Part shown: in pieces, positions 53,516 through 63,413 of the stretch
Layout of the letters: every line of letters begins with the position of its first letter
Position numbering within the stretch: position 1 is the first letter of the stretch
Source: Bacteroidales bacterium
GTDB taxonomy: Bacteria; Bacteroidota; Bacteroidia; Bacteroidales; WCHB1-69
DNA length: 64,000 nucleotides
NCBI GenBank assembly: GCA_017394765.1
Contig: JAFPXF010000041.1
Coordinates: 35,854-99,853, forward strand
Direction of reading: 5' to 3'
Position numbers and translations under genes: made by a program
The notes under the pieces: model-generated
What the model saw: the letters and a program-made list of their open reading frames with translations, nothing else
Database searches by the model: none
What the model was told of the DNA's origin: nothing

Positions 53516-54979
53516 ATGAAAAAACTTACTCTATTGCTGGGCGCTCTTTTGCTGGTTGGTGCAGCGTGCGCCCAAAACATGAAGGCCTTCATCAGCCATA
53601 AGGCCTATTGTACCTCGAACCTGCAGCCCTATATTGAATTCACTTTCATTGTGGGTGGCAATACCGTGGCTTATGCCCCCAATGAGTATGGCAAGTACCA
53701 GGCCGATGTGGAAGTGCTCGTCGAGGTTGCCCACGGCGACACCGTGGTCAAGGCGTTGCACTATATTCTCGCTTCCGATGAGTTTTCGGACTCGACGCGC
53801 AGCAACAAACCCGATTTCGCCGACATTCAGAATCTGCCAGTCCCCAATGGCGAGTTTTTCCTCAATTTTTATCTGAAAGATCACAACAGGGACTCTGTGG
53901 AACTGAAGTACATTGACCAGATTGTCGTGAATTTCCCCAACGACAAGATCTCCTCTTCCCGAATCTCCTTATATGAGAATATGATTCAAACCGACGGGGC
54001 GGGATTGTATTCCAGATATGGCTATGATCTCCCGCCGTTGTACTATTCATACGTGAAGGAGGAGCAAAGCATGCTGCCTTTCGCTTTGGAAGTTTACAAC
54101 ACTCCTGAAATCATTGGCAAAGGCCATTATATGAAGGCCAAGTGCTATATCGAGAATTTCGAGAACAAGATGGTGTCATTGCCCAATCAAATCATCACCA
54201 AGTTCTTGGAACCCAATGATGTGGTTGTCATCCTCGACCAATTCGGCATTCACCAGCTCCCCTCCGGGAATTTCAACGTGGTCGTGGAGTTGTATAATGA
54301 CAGAGACAGCCTTCTCCTGATCAACAAGACGTTCTTCCAAAGAAGCAATCCCTCCATTCAGTTAGACATCACCCAATACGATGCCGTCGATATAGAGGAG
54401 ACTTTCGTGTCCCGCTTCACGGATCGCAAGGTGTTGGAAGAGTACATCCGCTCTTTATATCCGATCAGCACCAATATGGAGAAGGAGTTCTTCGACACAC
54501 GCATGAAGCAGATTCCTACCGAACAGCTCCAACGTTTCTTCTATGCCTTCTGGTTGGCTCGAAACCCCAATGATCCGGAAACGGCATGGAACAAATACAA
54601 CAAAATGGTAGGTTATGTGCAGGAACGCTTCGGCAGCGTGCAGGTCAAGGGCTACAAGACCGACCGCGGCCGCGTTTATCTGCAGTATGGACAACCCAAC
54701 GACGTCAAGGAGGTGCCGTCCGACCCTGTCACCATGCCGTACGAAATTTGGCATTACTATTATCTTGATGACCAATCCAACGTGAAGTTCGTCTTCTACG
54801 ATCCCTCCTTGGTGGGCAACGATTACGAGCTTATCCACTCCAATAAATTTGGTGAACGTCATGAACCGAACTGGAAATATCTGATGGTGAGAAAAATTCA
54901 GGTTCAGCGAGATATCTATGATACTCATCCCGATAATTATTTTGGCGGGGATTTGGATGGAGATTGGAAATATCATTGA
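53516..54979 (+). CDS. GWxTD domain-containing secreted protein
   Basis: 487 aa, signal MKKLTLLLGALLLVGAACAQ. A beta-sandwich N-terminal half is followed by the GWxTD-type domain with FYAFWLARNPNDPETAWNKY, ERFGSVQVKGYKTDRGRVYL and QYGQPNDVKEVPSDPVTMPY. The family is widespread in Bacteroidota exported proteins; function unknown. It lies between glyS and nqrA (61- and 63-base gaps). Confidence 0.88.
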   Translation: MKKLTLLLGALLLVGAACAQNMKAFISHKAYCTSNLQPYIEFTFIVGGNTVAYAPNEYGKYQADVEVLVEVAHGDTVVKALHYILASDEFSDSTRSNKPDFADIQNLPVPNGEFFLNFYLKDHNRDSVELKYIDQIVVNFPNDKISSSRISLYENMIQTDGAGLYSRYGYDLPPLYYSYVKEEQSMLPFALEVYNTPEIIGKGHYMKAKCYIENFENKMVSLPNQIITKFLEPNDVVVILDQFGIHQLPSGNFNVVVELYNDRDSLLLINKTFFQRSNPSIQLDITQYDAVDIEETFVSRFTDRKVLEEYIRSLYPISTNMEKEFFDTRMKQIPTEQLQRFFYAFWLARNPNDPETAWNKYNKMVGYVQERFGSVQVKGYKTDRGRVYLQYGQPNDVKEVPSDPVTMPYEIWHYYYLDDQSNVKFVFYDPSLVGNDYELIHSNKFGERHEPNWKYLMVRKIQVQRDIYDTHPDNYFGGDLDGDWKYH

Positions 54980-55042
54980 TCGTGTTGAAGTGGCAGCTGG
55001 CTGTTTCTGAAATTGCTGAAAGTTTTTGATTACAAATAAGGA

Positions 55043-56386
55043 ATGACGGGAAAAACCATCAAGATTCGTCAGGGACTGGACCTCCAACTCGACGGCGGAG
55101 CTGCTCCTGTTGTGGAGACGCACGCGCCGAGCCGGTATTATGTCCGCCCGTCGGATTTCCGTTGGATGACTCCTCAGCTCTTGGTCCGCGAGGGCGACCC
55201 CGTGTCGGTGGGCACACCTCTCTTTGCCGACAAGCGCGACCCTCGTGTGCGCGTCTGCTCGCCTGTGGGCGGTGTGTTGAGCCAGGTGGTCCGCGGTGAC
55301 AAGAGACGTATTCTCGCGCTTGTCATAAACGCCGACGAGGCACAATCCCACTCCTTGGACGTTGAGGTGTCGGATGATCCATCGCCACGGCAAATTCGCG
55401 ACATTTTGCTTCAACATGGCCTTTGGCCCGCCTTGCGGCAACGTCCGTTTTCCGTCATTGCCGATCCTGACGGCACCCCTGATGCCGTTTTTGTTTCTTG
55501 CTTCGACAGTGCGCCGCTGGCCCCGGATTTCAACGTGCTGTTGAAAGGCCGCGAAGCCGAATGGCACGAGGGCATCCATGTCCTGCGCCAAATCTGTCCC
55601 GGTGCCCCTGTCCATCTTGGATTGCGGGACGGTGCTGATAATGCGCTCTTTGAGAGAACGGAAGGTGTGAACTTGCACTATTTCAGCGGTCCGCACCCCG
55701 CCGGCAACATCGGCACTCAAATCGACTTCATCCGCCCTCTTGACAAGGGCGATGTGGTTTGGTATATCCACCCATGGCAGGTGGCGGCTGTTGGGCGGCT
55801 GTTTCTTGGCCATACGCTTTCCTATGAGCGTTGCATCGCCCTTGTCGGCCCGGCGGAACCGCGTCCACGCTATGTGGCGATGACTTACGGGGCTGATCTG
55901 TCGTCACTGCTTGCCTCCGACCCGCAAGGCCGCGCCGTGCGCAATATCAGTGGCAACGTGCTGACAGGTGTCGCCCTGGGCGAATTTCCCGGCGTGGGCT
56001 TTTACGATTGCCAAATTACCCGTCTGTTTGAGGGCGGCCAGCGTGAATTCCTGGGCTGGCTGCTTCCGGGATTGAAAAAGTGGAGCCTGTCGCATACTTT
56101 TGTGGCCTGGCTCGCCAAACGGAGAAAGTTTTCGTTTGACACCTCCATGCATGGCGGCGAACGCGCCCTCGTGCTGAGCGACGTGTATGACGAGGTCTTC
56201 CCGATGGATATCATGCCTGCCGAATTGCTCAGGGCCTGCATCGCAAAAGATGTGGAGCAGATGGAGGAACTCGGCATTTATGGTGTGGAAAGCGAGGATG
56301 TAGCACTGTGTGAGGTTGTCTGTCCCTCCAAAATCGCATGGCAGCAAATTGTGGAAGAGGCCCTTCATTACTTATATGAGAACTAA
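55043..56386 (+). CDS. nqrA: Na+-translocating NADH:quinone reductase subunit A
   Basis: 447 aa peripheral cytoplasmic subunit. Opening KTIKIRQGLDLQLDGGA, with the barrel-sandwich region REGDPVSVGTPLFADK and SPVGGVLSQVVRGDKR, HPAGNIGTQIDFI and VVWYIHPWQVAAVGRLF. First gene of a complete nqrABCDEF cluster; AAGGA precedes the start. The complex oxidises NADH, reduces quinone and pumps sodium. Confidence 0.96.
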   Translation: MTGKTIKIRQGLDLQLDGGAAPVVETHAPSRYYVRPSDFRWMTPQLLVREGDPVSVGTPLFADKRDPRVRVCSPVGGVLSQVVRGDKRRILALVINADEAQSHSLDVEVSDDPSPRQIRDILLQHGLWPALRQRPFSVIADPDGTPDAVFVSCFDSAPLAPDFNVLLKGREAEWHEGIHVLRQICPGAPVHLGLRDGADNALFERTEGVNLHYFSGPHPAGNIGTQIDFIRPLDKGDVVWYIHPWQVAAVGRLFLGHTLSYERCIALVGPAEPRPRYVAMTYGADLSSLLASDPQGRAVRNISGNVLTGVALGEFPGVGFYDCQITRLFEGGQREFLGWLLPGLKKWSLSHTFVAWLAKRRKFSFDTSMHGGERALVLSDVYDEVFPMDIMPAELLRACIAKDVEQMEELGIYGVESEDVALCEVVCPSKIAWQQIVEEALHYLYEN

Positions 56387-56399
56387 AAAACGGCGGAAT

Positions 56400-57530
56400 A
56401 TGGGATTTTTTCAAGAATGGAGCGACAGGTTGAGTGGCCACTTCGAGAAGGGGCGGCCGCTGCATGCTTTCAAAGCCCTGTTCGATGCTGTGGACGCCTT
56501 CCTGCTCACGCCAGCCGCAGTCACTCATGGTGGCAGCCATGTGCGCGATGCCGTGGACATGAAGCGCATCATGATCACGGTGATGATTGCGCTGTGTCCT
56601 GCCCTGCTCTTCGGCTGGTGGAACGTGGGATATCAACATTTCCTTTCTGTGGGTGCCACTCCCGGCTTTTGGCAGGCTTTCGGCTATGGCTTCCTGCGAT
56701 GGCTGCCCATGGCGGTCGTGGTCTATGCTGTGGGACTGACCATAGAGGTGTGCTTTGCACAATGGCGCGGACACGAGGTTGCGGAGGGCTTCTTCGTGAC
56801 AGGATTCCTCATTCCCATGATCATGCCGCCTACTGTGCCGCTATGGATCCTCGCCGTGGCCACCGCCTTCTCCGTGGTGTTCGCCAAGGAGGTCTTCGGC
56901 GGCACGGGTTACAATTTCCTCAACCCCGCCATTGTGACCCGTGTGTTCGTCTTTTTCGCCTATCCCTCCGTTATCTCCGGCGACAGCGTGTGGATCGCCC
57001 ATCCCGGCGTGTGCGATGCTGTCTCGGGTGCAACGCCCCTGGCAGTGGATGTAGCCCAAATTCCATGTGATTGGGAACTCTTTGTGGGCGCGATTCCCGG
57101 CTGTATCGGGGAAACTTGCAAAATCGCTGTCCTGCTTGGGGCTGCCATCTTGTTGCTCACCAAAGTGGCCGATTGGCGCATTATGCTCTCTGTGCTGGTG
57201 GGCGGTGCCGGCATGGCTGCCATCTTCCATGCCGTGGGCATGACCAGCGTGCCGGTGCTCACCCAGCTGCTGATGGGCGGCTTCCTCTTCGGCATGGTCT
57301 TCATGGCCACCGATCCCGTGACTGCGGCGCACACCCGTGCGGGCAAGTACGTCTATGGCTTGCTTGTCGGTATCCTCGCCATCATGGTGCGTGTCCTCAA
57401 CAAGGGTTACGTTGAAGGCATGATGCTCGCCATCCTTCTGATGAACGTCATGGCTCCGCTTATCGACTACTGCGTCACCCGTATCCATATTCGCAAACGT
57501 AAACAGAGAATCGCCCGGTCCAAAGTATGA
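56400..57530 (+). CDS. nqrB: Na+-NQR subunit B
   Basis: 376 aa integral membrane subunit from MGFFQEWSDRLSGHF. Covalent FMN threonine motif SGATPL and several hydrophobic helices (GFFVTGFLIPMIMPPTVPLW, LLMGGFLFGMVFMATDPVTA). The longer frame to 56310 overlaps nqrA and adds out-of-family residues. Its stop overlaps nqrC by four bases (ATGA). Confidence 0.95.
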   Translation: MGFFQEWSDRLSGHFEKGRPLHAFKALFDAVDAFLLTPAAVTHGGSHVRDAVDMKRIMITVMIALCPALLFGWWNVGYQHFLSVGATPGFWQAFGYGFLRWLPMAVVVYAVGLTIEVCFAQWRGHEVAEGFFVTGFLIPMIMPPTVPLWILAVATAFSVVFAKEVFGGTGYNFLNPAIVTRVFVFFAYPSVISGDSVWIAHPGVCDAVSGATPLAVDVAQIPCDWELFVGAIPGCIGETCKIAVLLGAAILLLTKVADWRIMLSVLVGGAGMAAIFHAVGMTSVPVLTQLLMGGFLFGMVFMATDPVTAAHTRAGKYVYGLLVGILAIMVRVLNKGYVEGMMLAILLMNVMAPLIDYCVTRIHIRKRKQRIARSKV

Positions 57531-58132
57531 AGAAGTTCAGCAATACCTATATTTTCCTCTATGTGGGCGCTTTGGTGACGGTCATCGCGCTGCTGCTATC
57601 GTTGGCTGCCGTCGGGCTGAAACCCAGGCATGAGGCCAACCGCCAGCGGGAGAAGGCCGTGCAGATTTTGAAAGCGGCGGGCTATGATGCCGCCGACAAG
57701 GCCGATGCTGTGAGACTGCTCGGAGAAGTGGCAAGTCCCAAAGCCAATGCCGCAGGACGTGAGATGTACGGCATCCACTGCCCGGACGGCACCGACGGCG
57801 TTGTGGTGTATGTGGATGGCAAGGGACTGTGGGGGCCCATCTGGGGCTATGTCGTTATGGATGAAGATATGAGTGAAATAAAGGGTGTGACCTTCTCCCA
57901 CAAGTCGGAAACGCCTGGCCTCGGCGCCAATATCGCGGAACCGGAGTTCGAACAACGTTTTGCGGGGAAGAAGCTGCGTGACGGGAACGGGAATTTCAAG
58001 CCGCTTCAAGTGCTCAAGGGAGGTGGCCATTCCGACGACCCGCACGGTGTGGATGCCGTCTCCGGCGCCACCATTACCAGCCGCGGTGTGGAGAATATGT
58101 TGTCCCAAAGTTTGAAGGAGGTGGTGCAATGA
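57527..58132 (+). CDS. nqrC: Na+-NQR subunit C
   Basis: 201 aa. One N-terminal membrane helix and a periplasmic FMN-binding domain with the covalent flavin motif DAVSGATITS near residue 180; also GLWGPIWGYVVMD and SHKSETPGLGANI. Shorter than the ~260-aa Vibrio form but typical for this phylum. Overlaps nqrD by four bases. Confidence 0.95.
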   Translation: MKKFSNTYIFLYVGALVTVIALLLSLAAVGLKPRHEANRQREKAVQILKAAGYDAADKADAVRLLGEVASPKANAAGREMYGIHCPDGTDGVVVYVDGKGLWGPIWGYVVMDEDMSEIKGVTFSHKSETPGLGANIAEPEFEQRFAGKKLRDGNGNFKPLQVLKGGGHSDDPHGVDAVSGATITSRGVENMLSQSLKEVVQ

Positions 58133-58728
58133 AGAAGTCTTTAGGCCCTTTGAACAAGGAAAACCCGGTGTTGGTGCAGGTGCTCGGCGTCTGCTCTGCC
58201 TTGGCGGTCACGGCACAGCTGAAGCCCGCTGTGGTGATGGCCCTCTCCGTGACGGTTGTCTGTGCCCTCTCCAATCTTATCATCTCCTGGATACGTAATA
58301 CGATCCCGCCTCGTGTGCGCATCATTGTGCAACTGCTCGTTGTCTCCTTCTTCGTGGTGATGGTCGATATGTTTCTGCAAGCCTTCGTTTATGACGTGAG
58401 CAAGATGCTCTCCGTCTTCGTGGGACTGATTATCACCAATTGCATTGTCATGGGCCGTTTGGAGGCCTTTGCCTTGTCGCACAAGCCGCTGCCCTCGCTC
58501 GTGGACGGGCTGATGAACGGTCTCGGCTATGGGTTGGTGCTTGTGGTAGTCGGCACGCTGCGTGAACTCTTCGGCCGCGGCACCTTGTGGAACTTTCGCA
58601 TCATGCCCCAAGCGTTCTATGAGGCTGGCTACCTTGACAACGGCCTGATGATTCTCCCGCCCATGGCCCTCATCCTGATTGGCTCATTGATATGGATATT
58701 GAATCGTAACCCTAAAAATGTGAAATGA
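58129..58728 (+). CDS. nqrD: Na+-NQR subunit D
   Basis: 199 aa, six predicted membrane helices. Opening [20 protein letters not shown], then [20 protein letters not shown] and [31 protein letters not shown]. Paralogous to NqrE; the pair forms the membrane core holding an iron centre. Overlaps nqrE by four bases. Confidence 0.96.
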   Translation: MKKSLGPLNKENPVLVQVLGVCSALAVTAQLKPAVVMALSVTVVCALSNLIISWIRNTIPPRVRIIVQLLVVSFFVVMVDMFLQAFVYDVSKMLSVFVGLIITNCIVMGRLEAFALSHKPLPSLVDGLMNGLGYGLVLVVVGTLRELFGRGTLWNFRIMPQAFYEAGYLDNGLMILPPMALILIGSLIWILNRNPKNVK

Positions 58729-59336
58729 TGGAACTGGTGGATATATTTGTGCGCTCTGTCTTTATCGACAATATGATTTTCGCCTATTTTCTGGGCATGT
58801 GTTCCTATTTGGCGGTGTCGAAGGATGTGAAGACGGCTTTCGGATTGGGTGTTGCGGTTTGCTTTGTGTTGATGGTCACGATTCCGGTGAACTATCTTAT
58901 AGACAAATATCTGCTCGGCCCGGGCGCGTTGGCGTGGGCTGGCGCGTGGGGCGAGGGCCTCGATCTGTCGTTTCTGACGCTTATCATCTTCATCGCTGTC
59001 ATAGCCGCCATTGTGCAACTCTTGGAGATGGTCATTGAGAAGATTTCCATGCCGCTCTATCAAGCTTTGGGCATCTTCCTGCCCTTGATTGCGGTGAACT
59101 GCGCCATACTGGGTGGCTCGCTCTTTATGCAGGAGCGGCATTTCCCCACGGTGGCGCACAGCTTTGTCTATGCATTAGGCTCTGGCATCGGATGGTTGTT
59201 GGCCATCGTGGCTTTCGCCGCCATCCGCGAGCGCCTGCGGTATTCAAATATCCCCAAACCGCTGCAAGGCAACGGCATCGCCTATATCATTACCGGGCTG
59301 ATGGGGTTGGGGTTCATGTGTTTTCTTGGCATATAG
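58725..59336 (+). CDS. nqrE: Na+-NQR subunit E
   Basis: 203 aa, six membrane helices. [33 protein letters not shown] [59 protein letters not shown]. Complete and of normal length. Stop is followed by AGGAGG, then nqrF. Confidence 0.96.
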   Translation: MMELVDIFVRSVFIDNMIFAYFLGMCSYLAVSKDVKTAFGLGVAVCFVLMVTIPVNYLIDKYLLGPGALAWAGAWGEGLDLSFLTLIIFIAVIAAIVQLLEMVIEKISMPLYQALGIFLPLIAVNCAILGGSLFMQERHFPTVAHSFVYALGSGIGWLLAIVAFAAIRERLRYSNIPKPLQGNGIAYIITGLMGLGFMCFLGI

Positions 59337-59347
59337 GAGGATTAGAA

Positions 59348-60589
59348 ATGTTGTTGAAAACCATAATTCTGTCGATTGTCATCTTTCTTGCCGTCATCTG
59401 GCTGTTGGTGGGGCTTTTGCTGTTTGCACGCAAACGGCTGGTTCCGGACGGGAAGGTGAAAATCACCATCAACGGTGAGCGCGAGATAGAGCATGAGCGG
59501 GGTTGCTCGCTGTTGCAGGCCCTTTCCGACGAGAAGGTCTTCATGCCTTCCGCGTGTGGCGGCGGTGGCACATGCGGCACCTGCAAGGGCAAGGTGCTTG
59601 CCGGTGGCGGAGACCTGCTGCCCACCGAGAAAGCCCACATCACACGCGCCATGGCTGCGGAACACTATCGCCTCTACTGCCAGGTGAAGGTGCGCGAAGA
59701 CATGCGTATTGAGATACCGGAGTCGGTGCTCGGCGTGCGCAAGTGGACATGCCGCGTGCTCTCCAACCGCAACGTGGCCACCTATATCAAGGAACTGGTG
59801 CTGCAACTGCCGGATGGCGAGCGCATGGACTTCAGATCGGGCGGCTATGTGCAACTCGACATCCCTGCCTGCAACATTGATTTTGCCAATATGGATATTG
59901 ACGAGCCCTTCCGCCAGGAGTGGCAAGCCCGCCGTTTGTTTGCCCTCAAGATGAAAAACAACGATGCCACGGTGCGAGCCTACTCAATGGCCAATTATCC
60001 GGCCGAAGACGGGGTGGTGATGCTCAATGTGCGCATCGCCTTGCCGCCCTTCGATCGCAAGAAGGGAGAGTTTCAGAAAGTGAACCCGGGCGTGGCTTCT
60101 TCCTACGTCTATGGGTTGAAACCCGGCGATGAGGTTGTGGTCTCCGGCCCGTATGGTGAATTTTTTGTGCAGGACACGAACCGCGAGATGATGTTCATCG
60201 GCGGTGGCGCGGGCATGGCCCCGATGCGCTCCCATATCTTCGACCAGTTCAAGACGCGGCACACGACGCGCAAGGCGACCTTCTGGTACGGCGGCCGCTC
60301 ACGTCAGGAACTCTTCTATATGGATGAGTTTGAGCAGCTGGCGCGGCAATTCGACAATTTCGAGTTCCATGTCGCCCTTTCCGAACCGCAACCCAACGAT
60401 AAATGGGACGGCCCGGTCGGTTTCATTCATCAGGTAATCTTCGAACAATATCTCCAACATCACGAAAATCCAGAAGACATTGAATACTATATTTGTGGGC
60501 CGCCCTTGATGTTGAAGGCCGTTCTGACCATGCTCGACAACCTTGGAGTGCCCTCAGAGATGATACATTACGATGATTTTGGAGGTTGA
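59348..60589 (+). CDS. nqrF: Na+-NQR subunit F (NADH dehydrogenase subunit)
   Basis: 413 aa. N-terminal membrane helix, [2Fe-2S] domain with cysteines in SACGGGGTCGTCKGK and RLYCQVKV, FAD site RAYSMANYP, NADH-binding GGGAGMAPMRSHI, and the C-terminal CGPPLMLKAV. It takes electrons from NADH. Last gene of the operon; preceded by an AGGAGG ribosome site. Start MLLKTIILSI chosen; the longer frame overlaps nqrE. Confidence 0.96.
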   Translation: MLLKTIILSIVIFLAVIWLLVGLLLFARKRLVPDGKVKITINGEREIEHERGCSLLQALSDEKVFMPSACGGGGTCGTCKGKVLAGGGDLLPTEKAHITRAMAAEHYRLYCQVKVREDMRIEIPESVLGVRKWTCRVLSNRNVATYIKELVLQLPDGERMDFRSGGYVQLDIPACNIDFANMDIDEPFRQEWQARRLFALKMKNNDATVRAYSMANYPAEDGVVMLNVRIALPPFDRKKGEFQKVNPGVASSYVYGLKPGDEVVVSGPYGEFFVQDTNREMMFIGGGAGMAPMRSHIFDQFKTRHTTRKATFWYGGRSRQELFYMDEFEQLARQFDNFEFHVALSEPQPNDKWDGPVGFIHQVIFEQYLQHHENPEDIEYYICGPPLMLKAVLTMLDNLGVPSEMIHYDDFGG

Positions 60590-60655
60590 GAAAACGGATG
60601 ATTTCATTCCTTGAAAAACAATATGCAAAATAAGTGGGTGTGTATGCTTTTTTTG

Positions 60656-60663
60656 TACTTTTG
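60656..60663 (+). promoter_or_regulatory. -7 box (TACTTTTG) of the DUF349 gene
   Basis: TACTTTTG, 49 bases before the start at 60712; a T-run precedes it. Fits TAnnTTTG. Confidence 0.55.
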
Positions 60664-60711
60664 CCGCCCATTTGAAAAAACCTAATTTTTATCTATCAAA
60701 AAAATTATTTT

Positions 60712-62937
60712 ATGGAAAACCAAGAACTTCTTCACCCGGAAAATGCTGATGTGCAAAACCAAGAGGTGAACTCTGGCGCTTCTGTCGAGGCCCAAGACAT
60801 TACGTCCCAAGAAACTCCCGCATCCGTAGAGGAAAATGCCCCCATTGCTGAGGAGCCTGTTGTTGAACCCGCCGCCGAGCCTGTCGCTGAGCCTGTCGCT
60901 GAGCCTGCTGCCGAGACGGTGACCGAACCTGTTGCCGAGCCGGTGACCGAACCTGTTGCCGAGCCGGTGGTCGAGCCGGCCGCTGAAAAGTCCGCCTCTC
61001 CAGAGGAGATGATGGCCGAAATGGATCAACAACACGCTGCCGAGACGTCTGAGACGGCTGCTGAGGCCGAAGCTGAGACGGAGACACAGCCTGTGGAGGA
61101 AACTCTCGAACAAGTAGAGGCTGAATATGCCGATTTCGACTTGGAACAGTGTGTGGCTGAACTGGAACGTCTGGTGAAGGAGCCGAATTTCAATCTCATC
61201 AAAATGCGCGTGGGTGTGCTGCGCGCGAGAATCATCGAATTCTTCCGCGCCAGAAGACGTGCTGCACAGCAGGAATTTGAAGCTGCCAAGGCTGCTGCAG
61301 CCGCTGCAGCCGCGGAAAACCCTGAGACACCCGTCGAGGAACCCGCCGCTCCGTCCAATGAGCCCGACGAGATTGAAGTGCGCTTTAATAAAGCCTTCCA
61401 GCAATTCAAGGACTCCAAAGCTAAGTTCATTGAAGCCTTGGAAGCCCAGAAACAGGACAATCTCAATGCCAAGAACAAGATTATCGAAGGCCTGAAGAAC
61501 CTCATTGAAACCGAATCGAACCTGAAGACCCTCAACGACAAGTTCAAAGAGCTTCAGGAACAATGGAAATCCATCGGTTCTGTGCCGCAAGCCGAGTCCA
61601 CGAACCTTTGGCAGAACTACCATTTCTATGTGGAGAAGTTCTTCGACATCCTTCGTCTCAACAAAGAGGCGCGCGAGATGGATTACAAGAAGAATCTTGA
61701 AAGCAAGCTTGAACTGTGCGAAAAAGCGGAGTCCCTGTTGCTGATGGATTCCATCAATCAATCCTTCAAGGAGTTGCAGAATCTGCACGAGCAGTGGAAG
61801 GAAATCGGACCTGTGCCCGAAGATAAGAAAGAGGAGGTTTGGGAACGCTTCAAAGCCGCTTCCGACCAAATCAACCAGAGACGCAAGGAACATTATGACA
61901 AGTTGTTCGCCGAAGAGCAGAACAACTACAACGCCAAGGTCGTTCTTTGCGAACAAGCTGAGGAGATCACTGCGGCTGCCTCCGACAACATCAAGAATTT
62001 CAATGACATCAGCGACAAGTTGTCCGAGTTGCTCAGTGTGTGGAAGACGCTCGGCCCGGCCCCTGCCAAGCTGAACGACGAGATCTGGAACCGCTTCAAG
62101 GGTACGCTCGACAAGTTCTTCACCCAGAAGAAGGAGTATTTCCAGCAAATCAAGGACACGCAGATGCAGAACTACAATCAGAAGCTCAACCTCGTCATCC
62201 AAGCCGAGGGCATTGCTGACCGCACCGACTGGAAACAAGCCACTGCCGACATCCTCAGCCTGCAGTCTGAATGGAAGAACATCGGAGCCACCCCGCGTAA
62301 ATACTCCGATCAGATTTGGAAACGCTTCAGAACGGCATGTGACAATTTCTTTGCTGCCAAGTCCGAATATTTCAACAATATTCAGGATAAGGAGAAGGAA
62401 AACCTTCAGAAGAAGGAGGAACTCATCCAAAAGATCCTCACACATGAATTCTCCGACGACCGTGCCGCCAATATCGATGTGCTGAAGGCCTATCAGAACG
62501 AATGGATTGAGATTGGCTTTGTGCCCAAAAAGGACAAGGATAGAATCTATGCTGAGTATCGTGCCGCTCTCGACAAGCGTTTTGCTGAACTGAAGATCAG
62601 TGCCGAGGATATGAGACGCACCCGTTACCAGTCGCGCATCGACAACATCCTCAACAATCCCAATGCGGACAAGCTCATTGACAAGGAGAAGAACTTCTTG
62701 AAAAACAAACTGGCGCAGCTGAAGGAAGACATTGTCCTGTGGGAAAATAACTTGGGCTTCTTCGCCAATTCCAAGAACGCTGAGATTATCACGGCTGAGT
62801 TCCGCAAGAAGATTGATGCTGCCAAGGAGGAGGTGAAGGACTTGGAGTACAAGATCAGGATGATGAACAATCCTAAGTCCAAGGATGACGAGGCACCTGC
62901 TGCTGAAGCTCCTGCCGATACTTCTGAAAATGAATAA
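60712..62937 (+). CDS. DUF349 domain protein with acidic Pro/Ala/Glu N-terminal region
   Basis: 741 aa, soluble, strongly helical. Residues ~35-95 are low-complexity EPV/AEPV repeats; residues ~100-135 are acidic. From about residue 215 there are five or so DUF349 units, each with a 'W..IG.VP....... W..F' pattern: EQWKSIGSVP, EQWKEIGPVP, SVWKTLGPAP, SEWKNIGATP and NEWIEIGFVP. The function is unknown; similar proteins are called coiled-coil or RNA-associated. A 776-codon open frame on the opposite strand is an artefact of codon use. Confidence 0.9.
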   Translation: MENQELLHPENADVQNQEVNSGASVEAQDITSQETPASVEENAPIAEEPVVEPAAEPVAEPVAEPAAETVTEPVAEPVTEPVAEPVVEPAAEKSASPEEMMAEMDQQHAAETSETAAEAEAETETQPVEETLEQVEAEYADFDLEQCVAELERLVKEPNFNLIKMRVGVLRARIIEFFRARRRAAQQEFEAAKAAAAAAAAENPETPVEEPAAPSNEPDEIEVRFNKAFQQFKDSKAKFIEALEAQKQDNLNAKNKIIEGLKNLIETESNLKTLNDKFKELQEQWKSIGSVPQAESTNLWQNYHFYVEKFFDILRLNKEAREMDYKKNLESKLELCEKAESLLLMDSINQSFKELQNLHEQWKEIGPVPEDKKEEVWERFKAASDQINQRRKEHYDKLFAEEQNNYNAKVVLCEQAEEITAAASDNIKNFNDISDKLSELLSVWKTLGPAPAKLNDEIWNRFKGTLDKFFTQKKEYFQQIKDTQMQNYNQKLNLVIQAEGIADRTDWKQATADILSLQSEWKNIGATPRKYSDQIWKRFRTACDNFFAAKSEYFNNIQDKEKENLQKKEELIQKILTHEFSDDRAANIDVLKAYQNEWIEIGFVPKKDKDRIYAEYRAALDKRFAELKISAEDMRRTRYQSRIDNILNNPNADKLIDKEKNFLKNKLAQLKEDIVLWENNLGFFANSKNAEIITAEFRKKIDAAKEEVKDLEYKIRMMNNPKSKDDEAPAAEAPADTSENE

Positions 62938-62942
62938 ATCAG

Positions 62943-63410
62943 ATGCATAGAATATTTTCCTGCATAATATTGGCAATCCTTTTGTCAACAACCGTTTTAT
63001 CTGCGGTCGCACAGTCGGCCGCAGATAAAATTTTAGGGGTCTATTACATCTCCGATGACCAGTCGGACGAGGACTGCAAGATACGGATCACCAAAACCTC
63101 CGACGGCCTGTATGAGGGGCAGATTATCTGGGTGAAGAACCCGACCTTCAAGGACGGGTCGCCCAAGCGTGACATCATGAACCCCGACCCCAAGAAACGC
63201 AACACGCCGGGCGACAAGATCAAGCTGCTGTTCCATTTTCGCTATGACGCCAAGGAGAACAAGTGGGTGGACGGGGAGATTTACGATCCCGTGCACGGCA
63301 AGTTCTACAAGAGCCGAATGTGGTTCGAGGATGACAAGACGCTGCGGGTGCGCGGCTACATCGGCGTGCCTGCGTTGGGCCGCACAATGAAATGGAAAAA
63401 GATAGGATAG
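62943..63410 (+). CDS. DUF2147 domain secreted protein
   Basis: 155 aa with signal peptide MHRIFSCIILAILLSTTVLS (cleaved near AVAQS). The DUF2147 pattern is complete: ILGVYYISDDQ, CKIRITKTSDGLYEGQIIWV, LLFHFRYDAKENKWVDGEIY, DPVHGKFYKSRMW, LRVRGYIGVPALGRTMKWKK. Periplasmic beta-barrel-like fold; function unknown. It follows the DUF349 gene by 5 bases and precedes the S4 gene by 3. Confidence 0.9.
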   Translation: MHRIFSCIILAILLSTTVLSAVAQSAADKILGVYYISDDQSDEDCKIRITKTSDGLYEGQIIWVKNPTFKDGSPKRDIMNPDPKKRNTPGDKIKLLFHFRYDAKENKWVDGEIYDPVHGKFYKSRMWFEDDKTLRVRGYIGVPALGRTMKWKKIG

Positions 63411-63413
63411 CGT

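Noticed and set aside
60682..63012. Minus-strand open frame of 776 codons opposite the DUF349 gene
   Set aside because: It mirrors the lysine/glutamate-rich helical coding strand; the translation is Leu/Phe/Ser-rich without domains, and the plus-strand gene has clear family units.
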